Shown here in pieces: positions 38,024 to 49,100 of a stretch of DNA of 64,000 nt. The translations under genes were made by a program, and so were the position numbers. A model generated the notes under the pieces. It ran no database searches. It was not told the DNA's origin and saw only the letters and a list, made by a program, of their open reading frames with translations. The first letter of the stretch is position 1. The number at the start of each line of letters is the position of its first letter. Origin of the DNA: Ascaris suum (taxonomy: Eukaryota > Nematoda > Chromadorea > Rhabditida > Ascarididae); assembly GCA_013433145.1 (NCBI GenBank), contig CM024180.1:6018001-6082000 (forward strand), given 5' to 3'.

Positions 38024-40446
38024 TTAGCGATCACCGATTTCTCTATTATGGGTCGCTTGAGTGGCACGAATACGTTTATCCAATCGTTTCTCCCAATGAC
38101 AGTCACGATCGTATGGTAGATTATCGACGAGGTAATGCTCACCATTCGGTAATGGCTGCTTGCAACCAGCACATGTGAAGCATCTCGGATGCCAATGCTT
38201 ATCGAGTGCTATTAGACAGGAGTCTATTAACACCTCGCCACAACCTTAAAGTTATCTTTTATATTAGACTCGAAGATATTTGTATAGTTAAGGGGCTAAT
38301 ATTGCAGTAATTAGCAAGGTGAAGAGAGCGGCGGTTTTTTGGAGAAGGTGGAGGGGAAGAATCAGGAGACGATATGGAAACCGAAGGCGATCAATGTCCT
38401 GAAATTTCAATTCCTTGCGATGATTCCTATCCGCTAAGCCATTCAGACAAGTTTTTGTCACCTATTTGATCCGAAATGGTTGCACTATCAAAAATGCTTA
38501 TTTTCGAAAAGGTACACCAGAACGGACACAGGTACAATAATGATCGACGAGAACAATGCCACATATAAGAAATAGACTTCAACAAAATCGAAGGTTGCAA
38601 TAAACGGTATCGTTGTTTGCGGAAATTGACAGTTAGGTCATTGTGAGGTGATTATGTGATTCAGTGAAACACTTCCTCGTTGATTTCTTCCATAGAGGCT
38701 TAGCTGAGTAACCAACAAAAATCCTTGGTGATCAATAATAAAACATCATTCAATAGCGACTGACACTTTAATAGTGCTTTATCAAATAGGGGCGCCTCAT
38801 CCTTGATGCTTTACGGGCTAAAGATTATTTACAAATTGGGCGATGAGAAGACCTCATCTCATCCTACATTTGTTTAGTATCAATGTTCATCTCCTAACCG
38901 TGGAATTAATATAGTCCGGAGTGATATATGAGAATACTTTATCACCTGCTTGTTTATCACACCTGTATGAGATTAGGGGAAGGTTATTGATCTTTGTAGT
39001 TTTTTCAAGTGAGAGAGGAAGGAGATTGTTGCCCCTTATCGGCACGTAATTATTCAGCTATTTGCGCGGATCATCGAATGCATTGGAAAATGCAAAAAAA
39101 TGACGCTTACCGTGACATTTTGGATTGTATTTTTTCGAATAGCATTGCACACAGTACGCATTATCATCGGCAACCTTTAAAGATTGTTTTTAAATTTCAC
39201 AAAAGACAGCGACGAGTAGGAACCATCTAGAACGCATATGAATTGAGGGGGGGGGGGTGAAGGAAATTGTCGTAAAAGTTTTTAACAGATTTATATTTGT
39301 GAGGGTGAATTAAATAACATAAAGTAATGGAAATTAGTTTGCCAATCAACTGACTGGTGACTCATAACCCCCCCCCCCCCCAAAAAAAAATCACTTCACT
39401 GTTGCAAATATAAAAGGACTGCAAAATGAATTCTGGACGGGGAACGTGGGAGGGGGGGGGAAATGAACAGAATTAAATCGATATAATTCGAAGACGGAAA
39501 ATCTTCACCCCCATATTTTTCTTTTATCGCTTATAATTTCGTTTGGTTTTGCACGACTTTCTCATCAAAATTTGCACCCCTCATTCTTTGTGATTAGCTG
39601 TTTTTTTTGAATGGGCTAGATTTGGGTCCCTCTTGGAACTACTGCGACTCACTTTTCAAATATTTCACTCTTCTCTCATTTCTGTGGAATTTTTTCCAAA
39701 GGGCATTCTATCTACGAGAAGGCTGAGAGTGGCAACTTTCTCGCACTTTGAATTGTTTTGCTTTCTTGGCTCTTCTCCACTAAAAAATTGGACAAATTTC
39801 AATCATTCATGACCAGAAGTCTAGCCAAGTAATTAACTAGTTACAAACCAAACTGTAGACATAGAGGGTTTGTCTTTATCATATGGAGAGCGTAACGGCA
39901 AATTTTCTCTTATTCTTACATTATTTTTTGCTTAATTTCATTGCATTTCATTCTCATATTGACCACTACACATCATCATATCTATCACCTAATCTGGCTT
40001 ATTATAATTCACACGAGATTAAACCCACAAAAAACAATGCTGTAAATAAATCGACCAATGGCTATAGCGACTTTGTGCTACCGGCTCATTTGTTTACGAG
40101 TACGGGGTGGACGTATTAGGCAGATGATTTTGGGAATGAGCGGATATTCAGACGTGGCAGCACTAGCTAATGCTGACTGCAGCAATTTCTTAGCGATATA
40201 TGACGGCCGTCCCCACTCCCCCTCCCCCTCCCCCTCCCTCCTTCAAGAAAAAGCAACACATACCTGATAGGTCTGTTTGATAGGTGCATTGCATGCATGG
40301 CATCGAAAATGTTCGGGATGCCAGAGTCTATTCATAGCAATTACTGCTTCTTCACCAAGTGAACTATTGCACAACGCACACATACGACGATCTCCACCTT
40401 GTTGTGCAACGAAACCAACGCCGCGACTTAGCGTCGAATCACCCAT
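38024..40446 (-). CDS. Two-LIM-domain protein, 155 residues
   Basis: LIM domains are paired zinc fingers used for protein-protein contacts, often at actin or adhesion structures or in the nucleus. Read on the minus strand, exons 40446-40264, 39174-39111 and 38244-38024 join in phase (183, 64 and 221 nt). The start is ATG at 40446; an in-frame TGA lies 3 codons upstream with no AG between. LIM1 spans about residues 20-74: CALC, WHPEHFRCHAC, then YCVQCY. LIM2 follows at about 80-138: CHGCG, WHPRCFTCAGC, then YDRDCHWEKR. In LIM2 the usual final Cys pair reads Asp then Cys, an unusual ligand set. A short basic tail follows. Each intron separates recognisable finger halves, which supports the model. 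I cannot assign it to a named LIM subfamily; it lacks PDZ, PET, kinase or homeodomain parts. Confidence 0.88.
40209..40243. repeat. (CCCCCT)n pyrimidine tract
   Basis: Short run of CCCCCT repeats on the plus strand just inside the first LIM-gene intron. Confidence 0.85.
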
Positions 40447-43122
40447 CACATCCAATCAACCAATCTTCGAATATGACCACACAGGTTATGGGAACGATAT
40501 TTCCGGTAGTGAACATTTTTATAGGCAGTAATTAGTAGATTTCGACTTATTGCATAATTATGCAAATTTTGTGTTGTGCAGGTTACAATTGCATCAATTT
40601 GAGCACATTTTGAATTAGAGCTCATTAGAGGCCAGTATGGATAATTCCAGGTTGGCTAGCCTAGTTTTTCTTTGTTTACACTGACGAGTGGAACTGAACC
40701 ATTTTGGTAGTTCAGCGTCTGTCGGATGTGCGATGGAATTCACCTTGGGTTCGGATGAAGCGAATTTGAATATGCAAATGAACATAGCTTGGAGCACAGC
40801 TTAATAGTCCCACATCACTGATAGAAATCTGCCAGGAGTGATTAGTGATAACAGAGGCTTGAGCTGTTTATAGATATAGATTGCCTTATTTTCTAAAGCA
40901 CACAGATTGAGCGTGTTAAATGTCGTCGACCGATAGGGTAAACGTCGAGCGTGAATTTAGCCGCACATATCCAGCTTATATCCGGCAACTATGTCCGGAT
41001 CCGGTGACCGGGTTGGCGACCCGACCGGTTAAATGGTATTTGAAAATCCGATCTGCCTAGTTTGCGTCCACTGCAGATACAGAAGTATACACGCCAAAAT
41101 GAGTATACATGTTCATTTAATTAAGCGAATTCTCCAAGCCTTGACAGCTGCAGTACAGTATCGCAAACTTGGAAGGGAATTGCTTGCAAGACATTTTCCC
41201 TCGCCGTTTTCACATGATCTTCAGTTACGGATCGTGGCTATATGTATTTGTGCATCTCTCTGTCTGCCTATCCGTCTTTGTGTCTATCCGCCAGTCTACA
41301 CAATAGTTTGAACATGGGGATCACTGGAGTTGGCCTACAAAATATGGTAGACATAAAGACTCTAGAATGACTCCCTTATCATCTATTATATCGATCCGTC
41401 GATCTCGAAATATCTAGACATTTATCGGCGATTTGCTTATATAGGCGCTGGGCGCTCATTTCCCATAGATTTCACGAGTTGTCGGCTTAATGTAAATACG
41501 AGTACGTTACTGCAGAAGGTTCATTTTTTATTGCAATTTATGAGATCGGTTGGTCTGTTGAAGGGAATTGCAAAAAAATGTTTCTTATGCAAGCTGTATC
41601 GGAATGCTCTCATTGCTTATTTTTCAAAAGATTTATTGAGATCGCTATTTTTTTTTCTTATTATGAGAGGCATTAATTTAAGGTTTTTTTTTTCACTGAT
41701 ATGATATGATTAGAAGCACAACGTTCAATGATGATAGTATTCAAGGATTGATAAGCTAATCGATGAGCATCACATGGATCCGAGTAGCGTACATCGTTAT
41801 TCATGAGGTAATCGTCATGATCACTCCTGATCGGATGGTGAAATCTGTGTTTTCGAGTCCAAATAGGTCGATTTGGGTACGTGAAAGTAGTCAGCTGTAT
41901 TAAACTGAAAAGGAAAATTTTTTTAGGATCGCCGGAAACGGATTTGCATAATTCAGAGAGATGCGCTTAGCATGTACATTCTGAAGTATCTTCTTCTAAC
42001 GTTTGATTTTCGTTGTGTAAATTAGTTAAGAAAATGAAGATTTCGTATTGCTCTCTTCCACTTTTTTTTTTCAATAGTAATTTTTAAAATATTGTTGAAA
42101 AAATTTTTGGAATTTTCTTATTAGGAAATCGAAAAATGAAATATATCAATTTTATGAATGATAACCAACAAATCGAATTTCTGATTAACGATGAATTTTT
42201 GGGGCGGAAAGAACGATTATTTTCGAAGAGAGTTGAAAATTTTTCTTTATAATCTAAAAAAAATGAGCCGTAGTTTCCCCCCCCCCCCCCCCCCACACAT
42301 AAAATTTCACTCATCTAATTCATATAAGTAGGAATTTGATGAGAAATGAATTAAACACAAGTAAAGATTGAACGATGAAACCTGGCCGAAGCAAGCGGTT
42401 TTTGCATCGTCACCTTCATTTGGCTGCAAAATTATGCGAGAAAATTTCTTTAATGGTACTTTAAATGGTACTATGAAATTTTTTTCTCATATTTTAATCA
42501 ATTCTAGGTTAATTTTAATTTTTTTTAGCGTTAATTGAGGTGAATTCTAACTTGTGACTATATATTAGTTTTTGATAAATTTTTAACACTAGATTTGATT
42601 ATTGTCACGTGATGATCGAGAAAATTTTGCAGCCGAAAAAGTTCGGCTGTTTTCGAATCATTCTTCTATCGGTCGCTCAACCTGCTCATCCTCTCTTGTT
42701 TGCCGCTCCCCTCCCCTCTCCTCCACCTCCTCCCACCCCCTTCTTTTCATCTCCGCTTAACTTGTTCAACATCTCGGTATATATTTATTTACGGCAAAAA
42801 AAAGAAACATTACATTATGAGCAGAGGGTTCTAAAAAAGCAAAACGAAATAAGACTCAATGAAATTGAATCAGTATCGATGAGTATAAAGGTGTTTCTCG
42901 TCAATACTTAGTAAAAACTTTCTTCTGAAAGTAAGAGATCATGCTTTCAGATAGCCTATACTTACTTAGTTACTACTTACTATATACAATTCGATTATAA
43001 AATTTTGTAAGCACATTTCACCCCGTCCCCCCCCCCACAAATACCCCTTCCCCCCCCCCTCTCGATCAGCAACATAATCATCCACTTTTTGCATAAAAAT
43101 CTCAGTTGAATTTCTTCGAATT
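40447..43122. other. Intergenic upstream of LIM gene, downstream of PTP copy A
   Basis: I see no gene. It should contain the LIM gene promoter. It also holds a C18 tract (42277-42294), a pyrimidine-rich stretch near 42700, and a GACCGGTTAAATGGTA motif near 41020. Confidence 0.6.
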
Positions 43123-46100
43123 TTACAGATAATTTCTGCGTAAAAGTGTATTTAAAAATATAAAACTAACATCATTAGTAATGAATGGTGGTGTTGCATC
43201 CTCTTTAGTATATTGCTTATAATATCGATCATAATCGTCGACAAATTCGAGAAGGCGTTGTGACATTTCAGTTATTTGTCGTTCTTGTAAATACTGCAGT
43301 AATTCTCGATGAATATAAACATATTGCTGTAAATGAGAGATTTATGCAAATTATTGTTCACAATTCATTTTATGCAAATATTTTATTTCTACTCGTATTT
43401 ATTTCAAAATATATGAAATCAAAGATTAAAGATCAAAGAATATGCTAATCAATATGAGACAAGAGGAAAATGGCTGTTGAAGAATTTAGCAAATCAGGTC
43501 GTATAATAAATGATGAAGAGAGTGCTAAATCAGAGCATGGGCGTGTCTGGTCAAAGTTTTTCGGTTTTTTTTTTAAACGAAACGATCTAAACGAAGAATC
43601 GACCTAATAAGTTTAACTCATTAATTAGTATTCCACCGCGATATCGCAGCACAGTGGTCACTCATTAAGCTAGACGGTCAGCAGCCGAATTTTTGTACTT
43701 TATAATATTTCAATGCAGTGGTCACTCAGCTAGCCATCTGATCGGCAGCTTAATATTTCGTGTTGAGCTGGACTTCAGCTATGTCCGTACTTATTTTTTT
43801 GCCCGATCTGCATTTGTGTTTTGTTGACTAAGGAAGTCAGTGAAACGCAAATTCTATGCATATTCGCTGATGAACTGACATGGAATTTGGCATGTTTATC
43901 GCCACACTTCGCTCGAACTCCTAGTGACACCCGGTTTCCACTAATTTTGTTACAGTGTCTTAGAATATTCAAATATAAGTTTAGTGAATGAAATATTAAA
44001 GAGATTAGGCGAACCATTGCAGTACGAATAGCGAGAGCACGTTGTTTACGAAGTTCTTTGATCATCTCAGAGCTATCATCACTTGCATCACCATGAAGCA
44101 TTTTCTCGAGAATGAATTCAATCGCCACTATCGTACCTGTTCGACTTACACCTTGAAAACCAAGAATATGATCTATTGAATTCAATGATTTCAACAAATT
44201 TTCTTCGAAAATTATTTTTATATTTTAATATCACGCATTTCCCACTAGTATATATGTTTCAGGCTCATCTTCCGCTACTATATACGTACTAGGCTATCTT
44301 ACCCTAGGCTTATAAGATCGAAACTCCAAGTATATTTATGGGAGAGGAAACAGAAAAATTGTCCTAAAGCACGAGGTCTTATCTGTTATCTATTCATGCT
44401 TCGCGAAAAAAACTTGACTGCACTAGAATCCCAGGCTGACCAGGATATAAACTTTTAAATGAGAAGCAACACTTAGGCTTTTTACTCATTTTCGCGTGCA
44501 TGAAATATTTTGATAAGCGCTTGATAAGTGCCATGTTATCAATCTTTCAACGTTCAATATTTCTTCATGATGTTCTAGCATATCTTATTGTAGGTAACAC
44601 CTGGACTTATCACTTCCGTATTACCTGTTAAACTTAGCATAAGTCGAGCGACAATGAAATTTTGCATACTTTCAAGCCATTAAGTTGCACTACTTACCAT
44701 CAATGCAGTGCACAAGTACAGGTCCTCTTGAACCACGAACAGCGGCGAAAATGTTCATTGGAGTTAACGAAACCTCCGGTACACCATGTTCAGGCCAGTC
44801 CTTCCATTGTATGTGTCTGATAGTCTGCCGCTTACCCGATTTACTTTTCAAGCCTAACCATGTGATATGCACCTTTGGTTCACCTGGCATAACAGAGGTC
44901 TGAAATTTCATCTCGTTATGAAGAAATTTTTCCGCGGTCGTCAATCAGTCTATAAATGTTACATGAGTTCTAGTGTCGAAAGCTTTCATTACTCGTATTT
45001 ATTACGTTAATATACAATCGCCGTGATTCAGGGAATTAAAAAAGAAGACTGCAAGCACATAGTGAACTAGGAAGAGGGAGTAAGAAAATACGAAATATTG
45101 CGCATTTTGAAGAGACAATTTTCGTAACGCTTTTCGTATAAAAAAAGAAACACAGATGAAACATCTTTTAATTGGCTCAAATGAAATTTTTTCCGTCTTT
45201 TTTTTCGAATTTATCTTTTTCCGAAAGCTTCTATCTTTTCCTATCGTATAAATTACGATATACTCTATTGATCCGTATAAATTTTCGTCTTTCTTCGCCG
45301 TTTAGATTATTTCCACACTATTTTCTACTTCCTTTTATTGCCTCGCTGCATAGATGCATAATGTTTTTTGATTCTAGGAGATAATAGCAGCAATGTTGTT
45401 CCTTCCGTTGAAGTCCCAGCAGGAATAGAATTGAATAAGAATGAAATGTTCTCTATTGTACCATTGAAGGAAGTATAGGTGAAAGTTTATTGGATACTCT
45501 CGTCGAAGACCGACTCAACAATCAAGAACTTAATAATAGAACTTAAATAATAATAATGTCTTAAAATTGAAATATTTCTCATCTATCAAAATATTCTATT
45601 GACGTTGTAATAAAATTTAGCATTATAATTAATATTATCGATTCACTTTTATTTAGAGAGTAAAAATTTTTGAGGCAATTTTTTAAAATTAAACAACGGT
45701 ACTCATGCAAAAAAAAAACGGTGATTTTGATAAAATATTCTCGAATAATTATAGCTAATGAAATATATTTCCAGCCACAGGTAAAATTCATGACAACTTT
45801 TGATTGTCTAATCAGTCGAATATTTCTAATATTTATTAAAAGATCTAAATTTAATGTAATGAATAAAATGATCTCAAATTTAGTAAAAATTTTCATCGTT
45901 TGCCGTTAAATTATTGTTATAATTGTCAGATTTGTTAGGTCTTTAAAACGTTCGAAGAGTAAATGTTGGCGAGTTTTTTCTTTTCGAGCTATCATCCCAC
46001 TCCGTTACTTCAACATCAGACAATGTGATAAATCTTTGATACCTATGCATAACTCTTTTGTATTTTTGTAGGTGACGGCGTGTGGGGGAACCCAAAAAAA

Positions 46101-49100
46101 TTCTATTCCTCGGCAAAGGATAAAGAGGAAATTCATTTAAATTCAATGCTGCGAACCGAGGAGTAATTCAACAAGTATTTTCTTCATTACTTAGTTGAAA
46201 GATTATTTGATATTTTTAAAAGAAGCGGATTATTGTTCAACGTAAATTTACGACCGAGGTTTTAGTATTTGAGAAATTGAAAAACAATCATTAGGTGGTC
46301 CGTCTCATTTGCAAGTCTAGTTGCAATATCGGTTTATACCAGTAGAGATCGGAGAGACCCTTAGACGAAGAAATTTCTTTTATTTTTTCACCTTGCTTCT
46401 CTTCCAGCTCCGGAAACCGGAGAGTAATTCACGACTGTCATCCTCTATCTTCGCTTTCGCTTCTCCCCCTCACATCCTTCTCCCTCTTCTCCTCTCAATT
46501 TGAAGGATAGTGGAGGAAACTAGGTTGATATATAAAATACTTCATAAATAATTAAAAATAGTTATGAAGAGAATAAAAAATAAACGCACATGTAAGCAGA
46601 CAACTGTGATATCACCGAAAACAAGTGGTGCATCGCCCTCACTTAGTGGATAATATTCAGTGCAAATTTTTCGACCTGATTCGGTGAAATTGCATAACAT
46701 TATGATTGCGCGTACACCCTCTTGTAGGATCATTTGGTAGAAATTATAGACTGTTCTATCAAGGGTGCCTGAAATTATAGACTGTTCTATCAAGGGCCTG
46801 AAATTATTGATTATTCCATCAAGGGTGCTGAAATTATTGATTATTCCATCAAGGGGTGCCTGAAATTATTGATTATTCCATCAAGGGTGCCTGAAATTAT
46901 TGATTATTCCATCAAGGGGTGCCTGAAATTATTGATTATTCCATCAAGGGTGCCTGAAATTATTGACTCTTCCTTCAGGATGCCTGAATCAGGATAGCTC
47001 TTTAATTTTTATGTTGGCATAGATGCCATAAATTTTAGCTCATTCCTTGTCTATTCTGAATCCATTATGATTCTTTTATTTCTTTATTGATATGGTTAGT
47101 TTTTTTGCCTCTTTCCGCTGAAATCGTGAAATCCATTTCGGCGGATGATTTGAATAGTTTCCATTCTAAATAAGACAGAAAAGCCTTTTAACGAGACACA
47201 TTCTTATCTGTTTAATTGAATGGTTGTTTATTTATCTGTTTATTTCGAGGCATGTATTCTTCAAGGTGCAAGAGTTTTATCTTTGCTCAGAATATGTCGG
47301 TCCACACGTTGCCGGATGTAGCACCAATTCTTGAGAGAATGTATCTTCTATAAAGGAGGATATGCAAATTTCATATGAGAGTACCACCTGTGTGCAGATG
47401 ATGCGTGGTTCCATCAGTGCCATTTTAACGTAGTTGGCATGAATATAGTTATTTTCCATATCATCGGCAAGAATGACTCTCGTTTGATCCAGACAAGGCA
47501 AATCCTGTAGGTGCTGTGCTATTATACAACAGGTAGCGCCATAGGTAAACAACAGGTCCAAAAGACAAGGTGAGGTGGTGGGTATGAGAAGGGAGCGAAA
47601 GAGAAGCTGTTGATTGGAGAGAACGGGGGGAAGAGGGAAAGTGGTCACTGGACTGAATGAACTCAAAACCATGTTGAGGTATAAGGAAATTTCTCGTTTT
47701 TATCCTCTTTCTCTGGGATCAAATATCATTTGATGTCTACCCTTCCTACTCCTGCCCCTTGAAAACAGTGAAGGCAACACCTCCCCCTTCCTCCTTTCCC
47801 CTTCTTTTTGTCTTCACTCGTTCCTGGTCTTAGCTAATACTCGGATTTGGGCCACCCAAACGGTGTTCTTTTAGAGACAAACAGTGCTTCAGGCATTCAG
47901 AGTGACTTCAAAGGTCTCTGAACGATTTTGGCAATCCTTGAAATTGAGGATTTTCCGAACGAATTTTTCTGAGTCAAAACCGATCTCACCTTTACTTCTT
48001 GACATTGAACGTTGATTGTTATCGCAGAAAAGCTAGAAAATACATTTCGAGGATTTCGTAACCCCAATTTGCAAATTGCTTTTTAGTGCCAATTGGATAA
48101 AACTGATAATCAAAACTAGTATTGTGCATAAGACTCTAGCTTGAAAGGAGAGGGGATTAAAAATTAAGGTTAGAATTATGAAGCGAGCGCCTCAATTAAA
48201 TGAAATCCTCCCATCCTCGCTGTTTCTCTTCCTCGTTATTTCCGTATGAACGCTGATTTCGAAGGAACATTGCAGGTTGTGGAAAGGAACTTTCGATCAA
48301 AGCGCATGAAAAGGAAGGATCGCATGTTATTTAAAAAATTTGATTGTTTGCTTGTTGAGTTAAGCTTAGCGCTTTCCGCATCGATTAAAATTTCTTCTGT
48401 TTGTTATGCTGAAGGGGGTACTATTTATTCATCGCAGTTCTTTTAACAGCCTACTTAAGTACCACAAGAGTTCAGCGTAAGATTTACCTCTGTCCCACTA
48501 GTTGTACAACTCGAACTTTAGTGCTTCATAAGCTGAAACTGTCCGACATACAGACAGACATGCACATACCATACAGACAGACATTGCATTGCCACAACTT
48601 ATTTCTATGATAATCGGCTTTGTCAAAATTTATAAAAAGTGATGATCATGAAATGCATACGCGATAACGGTTCCGACCGGTTATATTATTGGTTTCAAAG
48701 ACAGTCGTCTCGAATGGATCGGGAACAAAGCATCTCACCGACTCGAAATCTTTTTTTAGACCATCGACACCTTTGTCGAGGGTTGTGTCCACCCATTTGT
48801 TCACATGAAACAAAGGTTAATTCTAGATGTCAGCTAACTCTTAATTGACATCCAGAACAAGTGATTATCCTGCTTCCAGCTATATGAGGTCACTTCTCAG
48901 GTCAATTCTGGTCGAACCACTCAATGGATCAATATCGTATTCAGTTGTGATGGATACTGAAAAATGGCTAAGAAATTATGTGGAAGGGGCTTATAGTGGT
49001 GTGATCACTTTTAGATTTGATTCGGTATTGGAGTACCTCAAAAGTAGCTTAATGTTAGAATAGAAGGGATCATCATTTCTAAATGAATATCACTAAAATT

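Noticed and set aside
44685..44903. Plus-strand open frames over the PTP exons (also 57880-58080 and 56294-56566)
   Set aside because: They are antisense shadows of the minus-strand PTP exons.
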